Below, piece by piece: positions 11,378 to 23,902 of a stretch of 64,000 bases of DNA (positions within the stretch are counted from its first letter, which is position 1; the number at the start of each line of letters is the position of its first letter). The notes beneath the pieces are model-generated. The model searched no databases. It saw only the letters and a list, made by a program, of their open reading frames with translations, and had not been told where the DNA came from. The translations under genes and the position numbers were made by a program. The DNA is from Poa pratensis (Eukaryota; Streptophyta; Magnoliopsida; Poales; Poaceae). Location: positions 137,486,775 to 137,550,774 of the forward strand of contig CAMZMU010000041.1 in the NCBI GenBank assembly GCA_947311845.1. The letters run 5' to 3'.

Positions 11378-12557
11378 CTTTTCTTGTCAGTATAGATACT
11401 GAACTGAATAACTTGCTTGTCCCCAACACGTCGGATCAAATCGATTTGGTGTGCTTCACTGTAATCTTCATGAGGAAACGGAAGGTTAAATCAACTGCAA
11501 AACAAAAGATGTAGACATAGAACAGCAGAACCAGGAGAAGAGTTCAAGTAAAATCAAGTGTAATCAGTCTAATTGAAACCTGACACTATAGATAAAAATA
11601 GCAGGAACAGATGGACACCTCTGATCCAAGGAGCGGCAAGTAAATACCTGCACAAAAACGCCCAAATCCAAAAGGTGGTGCCACATTAGAAATCCTAACC
11701 GCTGGGCACCGAATGGAATCGAGTTTGTGGAAATTCACCCGGGGAAGGGGTTCGGTAGCTTCTTAGGCTATTTTGCATCATCACCATTTGACTTCCTGGC
11801 TTGGGCGTCAACGTCTCAGTATTGCTTGGCGGTCTGGCCTTGCAGTGGCAATGGCAGAGCATCAGTACGACGTGGAGGCGTCAATGTGAATCGGCACAAT
11901 TGATTAGAAATGACTAAGTATATCAGAAACACAAGGCTATGGTGTGCCCAAAGCATCCTCATCTAGTTCATTACAAACTCTCACATATTGTGCAAGCTAG
12001 CATGGTTCAGAATATAGCACACTCCAGAACGAAATGCTCGATTAAGATAATCTTAGTGGAGTATAAGTATTGGTACCTTCAAGATGTATAGTAGAAAGCT
12101 CAGTTCTTTTGTTCTTCCAAGCCAGCAGGCATGTGGTCCAATTTCTGTGTTTGTTGCTCCTGCCACGGGAAAAGAATTTATGTGTATAGTTAAAAAATAC
12201 TATATAATAATAGGTAAAGATGATGAAAATACAGAACAGAAGCTGCCATGTATGAAGATGGATCATAATGATCTTGTAAAGAAAAAAGAAAAGGAGACTA
12301 TGTATATGCTTTGCTAGATTAACAGTTCCTACGGAGAAAACAATTAATGAATTAACGAAGGTAGGTATTCATTACAGTGAGGGATAAGCGAAATAATTCA
12401 AAAGCTGGTAGCAGGACACCTCGCTTCCTAGTGTGGCAAGATTTAATCTCGGAGCCCTGTACGATGACTGTTACATCGGAGTAATATTCCGAAAGGATCA
12501 GTGCAAGCAAGGAAGCAATAAGAAGAAGGAGAGACCATAGGCTCATGCTCTCACCAC
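11378..12557 (-). pseudogene. Unidentified exon-like pieces carried by Helitron B
   Basis: Four minus-strand segments look like exons of a host gene. 12420-12557 encodes a hydrophobic segment (MSLWSLLLLIASLLALILSE) followed by DVTVIVQGSEIKSC, after a TTTGCAG acceptor. 12077-12159 joins it in phase and reads ATNTEIGPHACWLGRTKEL, with donor AAG|GTACC. 11648 to about 11760 reads VNFHKLDSIRCPAVRISNV, with donor CAG|GTATTT. 11378-11458 reads EAHQIDLIRRVGDKQVIQFS. Splice consensus and codon-like composition support real exons, but I do not recognise the protein. The first hydrophobic stretch could be a signal anchor. The pieces may come from one gene or more. The three 5' repeats upstream look like promoter and leader copies, because their short open frames lack an ATG. 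Confidence 0.45.
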
Positions 12558-12734
12558 CTGCAAATCCACCAAACAGACAACCAGAATGGTTCAGACCCAT
12601 TATGCTCTCTAAATAACGCAATTAGTTGGTATGGAAAGGTCCAATGTTCTACTCTATGGCATAGCTGAAAGTGACAGCCACAGGTTCATTTTCTTATATA
12701 TGTCTCGTCTTCCAAGTTTTAAGAGGTCAATTCA

Positions 12735-15700
12735 TTATCAGCTTAGCAATTCATGTGAACCTAAACACTTTGTCACTTTCAGTACCCAGAAATGCTGTCA
12801 GTCTTTTTAGAGAAAGATCTTCATTGTAACACACAAAAAAAAACTTTATTTTCAACTCATACATAGTTATTAAAAAAAAAAAACTTTATCAATTGGAGAG
12901 TAGAGTGCAATCCTGCATATCCCCGAAATTCTCATGTGAAAAAATTCAACAAAGTACGCCCCAAAGTACTGAAGAAAGGGGACCTTTTCACATAGAAATG
13001 ATCAACAAACCTACACCTCTTCTGCTAAAATTCACGATAATTCAGTAACCCGGTTCATCTCAGAGAAAACTAAACATAGCAAGCTCAGCGTAGCCCAAGG
13101 AAAAGCCCAGTTGAATCTGAACCAACAATGCGCTGTGCTGTCGCAGGCTCATCTAATCCTGGAGCAAACTCAAACCAGAGAAGCAACCAAGACCAGCCGA
13201 GGTGCATGGCGGCCGATTCGTAACTAAGTTGTACAAAAAAAAGAAGGGACAAATCAAGAGAAATGGAGTCGACCATTAATTACCTGGACCTCCTGAACCT
13301 GGAACCTACAGCCAAGCCAAATTAACGATGCTCTCAAAGCTGGCTCGGTGAATCCCAAGAGAAAGAACGCTCCAAGAACACAGGTCTCTTGTCTGTTTCC
13401 AATGCAGGGCCGACGAATCAACCAAGGCCGCAGCCTCTCGCCGGGAGGATTTGGAGACCGCGCGGAGCAGAGCCGAGCGGAGCTTCTCCACGGATGTATA
13501 GAGAGAGAGAGGCAGAGGTAGGAGGAGGCGGTGGAGTGGAGATTCTTGAAGGAAAATCTAGTGGCAGTTGCTGCTCCTACTCCGTTATATCTCCCTTTGA
13601 AGCTACTCTCCTAATCACATAGTGGCGGTGGCGCAGCTAACGAATTGACTTGCAGGAAGATCTGAGACGGCGCTGAATCTTGGCCGGGATCTTGGGCGGC
13701 TAGGGTTGGTCGTGGGGCAACGGATGGGAAGCCCCACGCCCTGGGATCGAGAGAGGGCGTGGAGATGGCATCGGGGCGGTGGTCCACGGCGCGACGGCTG
13801 GCTGGAGACGACCGGAATCGACCGGCGACGGGAGGCGACGGAGAGGGGATCGGGAGAGGAGGAGTCTGGAATGGAGGGGGGAGAGAGGAGGAGGGGGATG
13901 TGAGATGTTTTTGCAGAAAAGTCCCTCAGTTTTCGGGAAATTGCAAATAGGTCCCTCCCGCGCGGTACTGTTCAACACTGTAGCTAATGTAGCTAACTAC
14001 AGTAACGCGAGCGCTGAGAGCTCGAGGAATCGCTCAGCTTTCATATAGTTTATTAGCTTAGCTTTATTCATGTGAACCTAAACACTTTGTCACTTTCAGT
14101 ACCCAGAAATGCCGTCAGTCTTTTTAGAGAAAGATCTTCATTGTAACACACAAAAAAAACTTTATTTTCAACTCATACATAGTTATTAAAAAAAAGAGTA
14201 ACTTTATCAATTGGAGAGTAGAGTGCAATCCTGCATATCCCCGAAATTCTCATGTGAAAAAATTCAACAAAATACGGCCCAAAGTACTGAAGAAAGGGAA
14301 CCTTTTCACATAGAAATGATCAACAAACCTACACCTCTTCTGCTAAAATTCACGATAATTCAGTAACCCGGTTCATCTCAGAGAAAACTAAACATAGCAA
14401 GCTCAGCGTAGCCCAAGGAAAAGCCCAGTTGAATCTGAACCAAGAATGCGCTGTGCTGTCGCAGGCTCATCTAATCCTGGAGCAAACTCAAACCAGCGAA
14501 GCAACCAAGACCAGCCGAGGTGCATGGCGGCCGATTCGTAAGTAAGTTGTACAAAAAAAAAGAAGGGACAAATCAAGAGAAATGGAGTCGACCATTAATT
14601 ACCTGGACCTCCTGAACCTGGAACCTACAGCCAAGCCAAATTAACGATGCTCTCAAAGCTGGCTCGGTGAATCCCAAGAGAAAGAACGCTCCAAGAACAC
14701 AGGTCTCTTGTCTGTTTCCAATGCAGGGCCGACGAATCAACCAAGGCCGCAGCCTCTCGCCGGGAGGATTCGGAGACCGCGCGGAGCAGAGCCGAGCGGA
14801 GCTTCTCCACGGATGTATAGAGAGAGAGAGGCAGAGGTAGGAGGAGGCGGTGGAGTGGAGATTCTTGAAGGAAAATCTAGTGGCAGTTGCTGCTCCTACT
14901 CCGTTATATCTCCCTTTGAAGCTACTCTCCTAATCACATAGTGGCGGTGGCGCTGCTAACGAATTGACTTGCAGGAAGATCTGAGACGGCGCTGAATCTT
15001 GGCCGGGATCTTGGGCGGCTAGGGTTGGTCGTGGGGCAACGGATGGGAAGCCCCACGCCATGGGATCGAGAGAGGGCGTGGAGATGGCATCGGGGCGGTG
15101 GTCCACGGCGCGACGGCTGGCTGGAGACGACCGGAATCGACCGGCGACGGGAGGCGACGGAGAGGGGATCGGGAGAGGAGGAGTCTGGAATGGAGGGGGG
15201 AGAGAGGAGGAGGGGGATGTGAGATGTTTTTGCAGAAAAGTCCCTCAGTTTTTGGGAAATTGCAAATAGGTCCCTCCCGCGCGGTACTGTTCAACACTGT
15301 AGCTAATGTAGCTAACTACAGTAACGCGAGCGCTGAGAGCTCGAGGAATCGCTCTGCTTTCATATAGTTTATCAGCTTAGCTTTATTCATGTGAACCTAA
15401 ACACTTTGTCACTTTCAGTACCCAGAAATGCCGTCAGTCTTTTTAGAGAAAGATCTTCATTGTAACACACAAAAAAAAACTTTATTTTCAACTCATACAT
15501 AGTTATTAAAAAAAAGAGAAACTTTATCAATTGGAGAGTAGAGTGCAATCCTGCATATCCCCGAAATTCTCATGTGAAAAAATTCAACAAAATACGCCCC
15601 AAAGTACTGAAGAAAGGGGACCTTTTCACATAGAAATGATCAACAAACCTACACCTCTTCTGCTAAAATTCACGATAATTCAGTAACCCGGTTCATCTCA

Positions 15701-16677
15701 GAGAAAACTAAACATAGCAAGCTCAGTGTAGCCCAAGGAAAATCCCAGTTGAATCTGAACCAAGAATGCGTTGTGCTGTCGCAGGCTCATCTAATCCTGG
15801 AGCAAACTCAAACCAGCGAAGCAACCAAGACCAGCCGAGGTGCATGGCGGCCGATTCGTAACTAAGCTGTACAAAAAAAAGAAGGGACAAATCAAGAGAA
15901 ATGGAGTCGACCATTAATTACCTGGACCTCCTAAACCTGGAACCTACAGCCAAGCCAAATTAACGATGCTCTCAAAGCTGGCTCGGTGAATCCCAAGAGA
16001 AAGAACGCTCCAAGAACACAGGTCTCTTGTCTGTTTCCTATGCAGGGCCGACGAATCAACCAAGGCCGCAGCCTCTCGCCGGGAGGATTCGGAGACCGCG
16101 CGGAGCAGAGCCGAGCGGAGCTTCTCCACGGATGTATAGAGAGAGAGAGGCAGAGGTAGGAGGAGGCGGTGGAGTGGAGATTCTTGAAGGAAAATCTAGT
16201 GGCAGTTGCTGCTCCTACTCCGTTATATCTCCCTTTGAAGCTACTCTCCTAATCACATAGTGGCGGTGGCGCTGCTAACGAATTGACTTGCAGGAAGATC
16301 TGAGACGGCGCTGAATCTTGGCCGGGATCTTGGGCGGCTAGGGTTGGTCGTGGGGCAACGGATGGGAAGCCCCACGCCATGGGATCGAGAGAGGGCGTGG
16401 AGATGGCATCGGGGCGGTGGTCCACGGCGCGACGGCTGGCTAGAGACGACCGGAATCGACCGGCGACGGGAGGCGACGGAGAGGGGATCGGGAGAGGAGG
16501 AGTCTGGAATGGAGGGGGGAGAGAGGAGGAGGGGGATGTGAGATGTTTTTGCAGAAAAGTCCCTCAGTTTTCGGGAAATTGCAAATAGGTCCCTCCCGCG
16601 CGGTACTGTCAACACTGTAGCTACTGTAGTTAACGCGAGCGCTGAGAGCTCGAGGAATCGCTCAGCTTTCATATAGT
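12735..16677. repeat. Tandem triplication (~1.32 kb units) of the Helitron B 5' end
   Basis: Three head-to-tail copies at 12735-14049, 14050-15368 and 15369-16677 are nearly identical. Both internal junctions join the same inner breakpoint (TTATCAGCTTAG in copies 1 and 3, TTATTAGCTTAG in copy 2) to the Helitron 5' sequence (ATATAGT on the plus strand). Copies 2 and 3 share derived changes absent from copy 1 (an extra CTTT near the junction, a GAGNAAC indel, several substitutions), so duplication was stepwise. Each unit contains a GC-rich promoter-like block, a GA-rich leader and a potential GTAATT donor on the minus strand. The many short ORFs found in triplicate here are not genes. Confidence 0.93.
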
Positions 16678-16683
16678 TAGAGA

Positions 16684-19600
16684 TTAGGTAACTAGTACTA
16701 CGGAACTTTCGGCAGTGGCAGCTGAGCAGCAGTCTTCCTGATAAGTTCAGGCGATGGGCAGTGTAGCATGGCCATTAAGATGACATGTCACGTTTTGTAT
16801 ACATTCACGGGTTTAGGTGCACTCGTCAATTATGATTCTGATAAACCATCATTCGAAAAGTCATGATAACATTCGAATTTATCTCATACTCTCCACCTGC
16901 TTCTCAAAAGAAAGCGTATAAATTATGGTGAATACGGACAATGTAAAGATTGATCAATTTTATAAAAAACTATTGACCTCTAAAGAGTCAAATTGATATC
17001 ATTAAGTACATAATGAAATGTATTTTATCTACATAGTATTAGAGTTGTCAATAGTTTTTCTATAAACTTGGTCAGATTTTACATTGCACTATTCAAACAA
17101 ATTATACGTCTCGCTTTGAGGAACGGAGGTAGTAACGTTAACGCAACATGCATCCACCATGTCGTGAAATTTCTTGTCAATAATCGATCGGCACATTGCA
17201 AACAAAAAATCAGTTCTGCAAAGTGCAATAGATAGCATTGCACAAGATTTCCCATTCATATTTGGTTCATTCCCATACAAATTGGAGGGAGTAATTTTGG
17301 CACGGATTTTTTCTGGAAGTGATGTTAGCATCTAGTTTCTCATGCAACCCATTTTGCTTCTTTGTTTTTCTTAATCCCGAGGTGAAAACGCATGCATCTG
17401 CAAAAACTCATGAAAATATGATTTCTTTCCACCTATACATAAAAGGCAAAAATATGGTGGTATAACTCCATTGTTCATGTATATATCTTATCTCCTCTTT
17501 ACGTCATAAGGGATTACATGTATATTCTTATGAAATTTTCAAGTGCGCATGATATAACAACCTACATCCATGAACTATTCCACCTTTTGGAAACCCCACA
17601 AAGAAGAAAAAAAATTACATTGGTTTTCGGGACTTTCTGGTGATCCTAAGGAAAAGCTGGGCAAGTAATGTTCTGCCTGCTTTGGTCAAATAGGACCACA
17701 TTTTGAGCTAAGAGTTTTTTGTTTTCACGAAGAAGTGAAAAGTGGCGATCACTTCTTCTAAGATTGAGTGTGATTCAATTGAGATAATGTAGCTGTAACA
17801 ATTTATCAACTGCGCCACTCTCAACCGTGCCGCTCTCAGCTGCACTTTGGTATAGTACACCGCTCTTCAAGGCGGAGTGCATAATTCTAGTCCCAAGTAA
17901 ATTAGCGAGATATGATTACACAAGAATATAATATTAAGATTTGTGTTGAGTTCCGTAGTTGAAAGAGCGTAATTGAGGAAGAATATAATTGAGAAGAAAA
18001 AACACTGCTAAAAAGGAAAAACACAACTGAAAAGGAAAAAACACACTTCAAAGTATGGATGGCACCCGTCCCCAATGGGTGTGGGTAGAGGTTAACCAAA
18101 CCCGCCCACATTCTCGTATCTTAACCGCGCCCCACCCCTACCCCGCGCCTGGGTATATATTTTGTCCCATACCCACACTCGACGAGTATGAAAACCCCGC
18201 TAGTACACCCACCCAAAACACAACGAGCCAATATAACAACATAACATATAAAAAACAGCGACATGTATAATCATGCATTCACTGATCGGCAAAACAACAC
18301 ACACATATGAAAAGAAACAACAAAATAGTGCAACGTATATGAAAATGAACAACAAAACATCACAACGTACATGAAAAATAACATCAAAATAGAAAAATAT
18401 AATACATATGAAAATAGCAACGTTATGTATATGAAAAAAAGAGGTGTCGAACAAAATTAACCTGGCGGAACAATTGGGAAACAAAATTAACATTATGTGT
18501 ACTTAAAAGGAGACAGTTAGGAATAAAAATACAGCTGATGAGAAAAACATAGTTGAAAGGATACTTAACACAATTGGGAAGGAAAAGAAGTTGACATGAT
18601 ATGACCGAGAAGAAAAAACATAACTGAAAGGACACAATTGTCAAGAAAAACCTCGTTGAAATGACACAATTGAAAAGTACGTAACTGAGAAGGAAAATAC
18701 TATTGAGAAGAAATACATGGTTGAATAGATGCAAAAAAGATGAATAACACGGTTGAGAAGGAAAAATGTAGTTGAGAGGACATAGTTGAGAATAAGAAAC
18801 ACATTTGAGAGAAAAACGGTAGAAAATAAGTAGTTGAGAGAACCGTTTACTAGATTCTTATGTGGTAAACATGCACTAGTTCATAAAACTTAAAAAATAA
18901 TGGTGGTGCGAAGAAGTAAGCTTTTTTATTTAGAAATGCACTTTTTTTATTGCTGCAAATATTTTGCTACAAACTATCAAACAAACGACACTTTTGTAAA
19001 TTTTGCAAAGTGTGATTTACTTGTTTACTATATTAAATAATAATTAGTAATGCCAATGCATTGTATACGAGACTTTATTGTTTAGGGATATTTAACAAAT
19101 GACCTGTTACTCTTGAGATATTTTTCTTCCTAAGTGTAAGAAAATAGCCACTAGACAAACTAGGATGGTGTATAGTCCATTGTAGAGTAGCCCAATCATC
19201 TCTCAATATTTTGGGCCTCTTATCATAAGCCCTTGATTCCTTTTTCTTATTATATCTCTTTAATTACTGAGCATGATTTTCTTTGTTTATTTTGACAATT
19301 AGTCACATGGATGCCACGCTAGTGTACATATTAATGTTGCGTAAAATTTGCAAGTTTATACAATCAAACAAAAAATATATACACACTCCGTTCAAACATT
19401 GCGGCGCATGTTTTGTAAAATTTAATATGATCAACGATTAATCTAACTATGTATGTACAAGTTATGTCATACAAAGCAGCTGTCATTAGGATCCAATTCT
19501 GTTAACGAAATCCACAAATTCGCATATTGTCAAACATTCTCTTAATTTTGGAAATTTTATGTGTGAATGTTTCTGGACAGATGCAGTATATATATTGCGA

Positions 19601-19780
19601 TATATATCTACACAAACTTGATTCTTTTTCAATATACGAATCCATTTTGAGTGGTAAAAATCTTTGCTGACTAGGCGGCTGTTCCTAAGAAAGTAAGTTG
19701 TCCAATTATACAGCTCTACAAGGGTTTGAGTGAAAAGCGTTTTGATAAGCCAAAAAATAAAGAGAAACATATTTCACACG
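16684..19780. other. Intergenic DNA upstream of the RABF2 gene
   Basis: A/T-rich sequence with one MITE (listed separately). 18050-18190 has a C-rich stretch with CCCAT/ACCC motifs resembling the inside of the hAT element at 39 kb. About 17990-18830 is a degenerate short repeat of the type GTTGAGAAGAAAAACA. No gene is supportable. The last ~100 bases are presumably the promoter and 5' UTR of the RABF2 gene. Confidence 0.4.
16887..17134. mobile_element. Stowaway-type MITE
   Basis: Flanked by TA on both sides (16887-16888, 17133-17134). The left end CTCTCCACCTGC and right end GGAACGGAGGTAG are degenerate inverted Stowaway termini. The interior carries TTTTTCTATAAACTTGGTCAG, characteristic of a common grass Stowaway group and also present around the retroposon at 37 kb. 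Confidence 0.6.
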
Positions 19781-19869
19781 CGGAAGCTACCAACCAATTC
19801 CCCAATTCGCTTCTTTGCGTGCGGTTTGATCTCGTCCACGGTTCCGCGAAAAATCGGTCGTCGAATCCG

Positions 19870-22800
19870 ATGGCCGCCAACGCCGGGAACAAGATCCGCA
19901 ACGCCAAACTGGTGCGAATTCTGACCCTGAGTATCCAGTTGCAGTTATTGATCGAATCGCGTGGACTGGATCTGATCGCCCTAGTATCTGGCTAATTTTG
20001 GCTATCTCGTGGGACTGGTCCCGATCATATATTCTGCTTAATTCTTCTTGATGATTGAGTGAATTATGATGTGAACAATGGATGATGTGCTGCTGTTATG
20101 ACTGCCAATGATATTTGCTGGGGATTTCTCCATTAGATGTTCTGCGCCAGACACCAGTAGCTACATTTCCTTATAAAGTCTTTGTTGACTTAGTGACGCA
20201 GTGTCAGTGTCGTAAATACTACTAACTCCTGTCTTCAGTTGTTCAAATGTTTGTCAAGACCTGGTCAGTAATTTTGTTGACTTTAATGTTTCACAAGCAT
20301 GATGATTTTGATCTCATAAATAGTTCCTAGCTCATATCTAAATTTCGTTTGATGGTAATTTTACGGGGAACCGCTAATTTAAGTCGTGAGTATTTTGAAA
20401 CTCAGTGTGAAACGTATCGATTTTGCGTTGTTAGAATCTTGTGGGATGTGAAATGCTGACGTGTCATTGTGATTGGATTGTCAGGTTCTTCTTGGTGATG
20501 TGGGTGCTGGAAAATCCAGCTTGGTTCTTCGGTTTGTGAAAGGACAGTTCGTTGAATACCAAGCAAGTCTTTTGATATACTCCTTTTGTTAAATATAACA
20601 CATCTGCAGGTTTTGTTCTGAATATGGTAATTATATCGGTTTACCTATCTGCAGGAATCGACAATTGGAGCGGCTTTCTTTTCACAAACCTTGGCGGTTA
20701 ATGACGAGACTGTGAAGTTTGAGATCTGGGATACTGCTGGGCAGGAGAGGTATCATAGCTTGGCCCCCATGTACTATAGGGGTGCTGCTGCCGCCATAGT
20801 TGTTTATGACATCTCCAATCAGGTTAGTGAAATGGAATTGCTTTGCATGTGCCTGTGCTAAATAATGGTTTTTTATGATAGTTTCTAAAGTTCATGATTT
20901 GTGTGTTGTCTGCTTTGGCCAATGAACAATGGTTTATGACTCCTTACGGTAGTACGTTACTGAGTAGTGAATTCAATTGTGAAAATAAGAGGGAACCATT
21001 AGTGATTGTACCGAAGACATTAAAGTCAGGTTGCGAAGGTAGTTGTCAGATGGCGTGATTTAGCTCTCAGTTCCCTTTTCAAATTTTGTGGGGAGGAGAG
21101 ATATGGCAAAATATGACAGCTCGGTTTCTCCCATCGCTAAACTGTTCCGAAAGAGAGATAATGGGTCATAGAAAAGGGAGAGAAAGGAGGCATTCCTTAA
21201 GTAGACCTGCACCAGTTTACTGTTTAATATAAGAGAGTGGTACCAATTGAAGAACATCAGGCACCGTAATTCATACCAATACCAGATGGCAGGAGTTACG
21301 ATTTTGCATGGACGTCATCATTAATGCAGAGCAAATTTTGGTGATGGTTAAATTAGTTGTGTACTTGCACAACAATATCACGCTAGGTTCTTTCCATTCG
21401 CTGAATGTGTCAGGCTTTTAACACACTTTAGTATGTTGTAACTCGTTACTAGTGGTGCGTCCACATAGCTTGGATGGTTTATTTCTTTATTGCACCTGAG
21501 GTCCACAATATGTAGTTGACAAACATTGAATAATACTAGTCAACACCTAATATTTGCTATTCCTCCAGATAGTTCAGCACTATTAATGCATGTTTGTGTT
21601 TAACTTGTTTGCTGCAGTAATGTTTCAACCATTTTTGTTACTTCCTCCGATCCGAAATAATGTTCGGGAAGAACGTACTGCCCTAGTACAACTTTTGCGT
21701 ACAGCTGCGAACGTTATTCCGGATCGGAGGGAGTAATTGACATGTAATCTCTGATATACCGCATATGCACTTCGGGTTTGCTGCTTCATGTGTACATGTC
21801 GAATGCCATTATGTGGTTGAAATAGGGCCACCTTAATCCAGAAGCAGTATAGCTATCATTAAGTGCAGCTACATGGATGCTCCAATTAAGATTTTCTGTA
21901 ATTTTGTCTTTTCTATCTTTAGGCATCCTTCACCCGTGCAAAGAAATGGGTTCTAGAACTTCAAGCTCAAGGTACTCCACTTTATCATTTGAAGACATGC
22001 CATATATGTCTGATGTTTTATATATGTTCGTTCAGCTTTCTTTCATATATGACTAATTAGCTCCTCAAATAGTTGGCTTTTATGAAATCCATCTTGTAAA
22101 TTTTATGATGGGACTAGTAAACAGTCCAAATCACTTTAGGTTTGTGTGCCATTGTTATTCATTTTGGTTATTCTTTGTCTGATTGCCTATACATATTTTT
22201 GTTTATACTTCCTCAAATAGTTGGCTTTTATAAAATACTAGTTGGCTTTTATAAAATACATCTTGAAGATCTCATTGTTTAAGTTGTTGGTCCGATTAAT
22301 TGTAAAGTAAATACTGATTAACAAATCTAGCCACTTAAAGGTTATGTAGTTTGTTGACATAGATGTATCTTATTTATCCTTTACTTCGATGTAGGAAACC
22401 AGAATACAATAGTGGCTCTAGCTGGCAACAAAGCTGATTTGCTAGAGACGAGGCAGGTTCAAATAGAGGTATGTAATTAATCTTATTCCTGAATCCTTGT
22501 TGCTTTCAATCTTTCCATTTTGTTATTTTTTGCATGATTACTATTTACTATGGCTATGTTCCACTGTTCTACTTCACTGAGATATAATTTGTTGCTTTCC
22601 AAACTGATATAGTGTAGTTAATTGTTAATTCAAGGCATCTGCCTTTTGAGACTATAGTATGAACTACCAGCATTACACCATATCATTCTTGTTGCTGTTA
22701 TTTGGGGTACAAACACAGCAGATCCCTCAGTGAGTGGATTAAATGCACCTTCTGTTTTAATGTGTTTAATAGGTGACTTATACAAGTAACTAATTTGTAG

Positions 22801-23902
22801 AAAAATACTTAAATGGTATCCATTCACATTGTATTCAGTTTTCGGGACTTCCTAGTATGGCACATCCTGATGCACATGTCTGCTTTCTTTGTTGAAGACG
22901 ATATTACCATCAATTAGTCTTTTATGCTTTGCCATTTCTTTAGCTAGAAAGAATTTTACACATTTGCGAATATCAAGTAATGGGTTTATGTTTGCTGCAG
23001 TATCAGAATATAGTTCTGATGGTAAAGATACTATTTATTAACTATCAGCACGTTCATGATATCTGTATTTGTGTAGATTTCTCGAAATATTTTAAGTAGT
23101 AAAATTGGTGGTACTCCTACCATTTCAAACTTAAGGCATACAATTTACGCAACTCTTTTCACAATATAAGGCACGCACATGTGAATATGTTGATGTTACT
23201 GTTTTTCATTTATCTCATCTCGTGGCAACACTCTCATTGATCATGTCTTCTTTAATTCCCAAGGTATATATAAGGGTAGCTTGGTCATTTGCTCTTTTCT
23301 CTTTCATGATTTGTATAGCCTTCTTAATTCTTGCGCTCACTCGTGGTATCCCTTGGTTGTACAATTTGCAATGGAGGGAGTATGTTGTAAGCAGGGCATA
23401 TGAAGTTATGGCAAGAGAATGTGCTGCTTGCTCGTAGCATTCTGTTTCCTTCTATGGTTGTGTTTTATCAGCTGAGGTATTCGTTATATATCTATGCCTT
23501 ACATGAGGTTCATTTTCCGCAGGAAGCTAAGACATACGCGCAGGAGAATGGCCTCTTCTTCATGGAAACATCTGCTAAAACTGCAACCAATGTGAATGAC
23601 ATATTTTATGAGATTGGTGAGTTCACTTTCACATGTGGATGGTTACTGGACCAAAAATATATGCACAGCTCGTAGGTGGATCCACTATTAACTTGCTCCT
23701 TTTCTTGCTCAACATACACTTGCTTTATCCTATTTTCCTTGTTTGCACCGGAAACTATAATAGAAGATTCTAACATTTTCTCTATACAATTGCAGCAAAG
23801 AGATTGCTTCAAGGGCAGGCGACTCAGAACCCACAGGCAGGGATGATTCTCTCCCAGAGACCCAACGAGAGAGTGGTTAGCGCGTCTTCGTGCTGCTCCT
23901 GA
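19870..23902 (+). CDS. RABF2B: RAB5-type small GTPase of the RABF2 class (ARA7/RHA1-like), complete
   Basis: A GTP-hydrolysing switch on early/prevacuolar endosomes that drives vacuolar and endocytic trafficking. Seven coding exons: 19870-19911, 20485-20562, 20655-20822, 21923-21971, 22395-22468, 23523-23616, 23796-23902. These join in frame to 203 residues, the normal family length. P-loop GDVGAGKS at 18-25; effector loop ESTIGAAFF at 41-49, which is RAB5-specific; switch [13 protein letters not shown] at 65-75; NKAD at 124-127; ETSAK at 152-156. The C-terminus SASSCCS carries two cysteines for geranylgeranylation. The conventional RABF2 class is chosen over ARA6/RABF1 because there is C-terminal prenylation rather than an N-terminal myristoylation site. 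Intron 2 uses a GC donor (CAA|GCAAGT), while the others are GT-AG. Introns 3 and 5 contain MITEs. An AATAAA lies at 24411, about 510 bases past the stop. The TLC gene follows tail to tail. Confidence 0.96.
21639..21735. mobile_element. Stowaway MITE in RABF2 intron 3
   Basis: 93 bp (21641-21733) flanked by TA. Termini CTTCCTCCGATCC and GGATCGGAGGGAG are clean inverted repeats of the Stowaway type. A short hairpin element that leaves both splice sites of the intron intact. Confidence 0.9.
23112..23382. mobile_element. Stowaway-like MITE in RABF2 intron 5
   Basis: TA-flanked segment (23114-23380) starting CTCCTACCATTTCAAA and ending TTTGCAATGGAGGGAG, which are imperfect inverted termini. It lies about 140 bases upstream of the exon 6 acceptor. 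Confidence 0.65.

Larger units (their letters stand above)
9856..16683 (-). mobile_element. Helitron B with captured exon-like sequence and a triplicated 5' end
   Basis: The minus-strand 3' end is a hairpin (CGTGGCG-TCA-CGCCGCG on the plus strand, 9870-9886, one G-T pair), ten bases and CTAG (9856-9859) before host T. The outer 5' end at 16683 reads TCTCTAACTATATG after a host A, fitting insertion between A and T with the 5'-TC rule. Its 3' end abuts the 5' end of Helitron A, so the two sit head to tail. The 5' segment is present three times in tandem. The interior holds a hAT MITE and several exon-like pieces on the minus strand. No transposase is present. If the internal 5' junctions mark the true start, the end would be at AACTATAT, about five bases inside the TC. 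Confidence 0.7.

Noticed and set aside
13085..16672. Many 60-140 codon ORFs present in triplicate on both strands
   Set aside because: They are composition-driven frames inside the triplicated Helitron 5' unit. Several have no ATG, and the two strands overlap with no recognisable domain.
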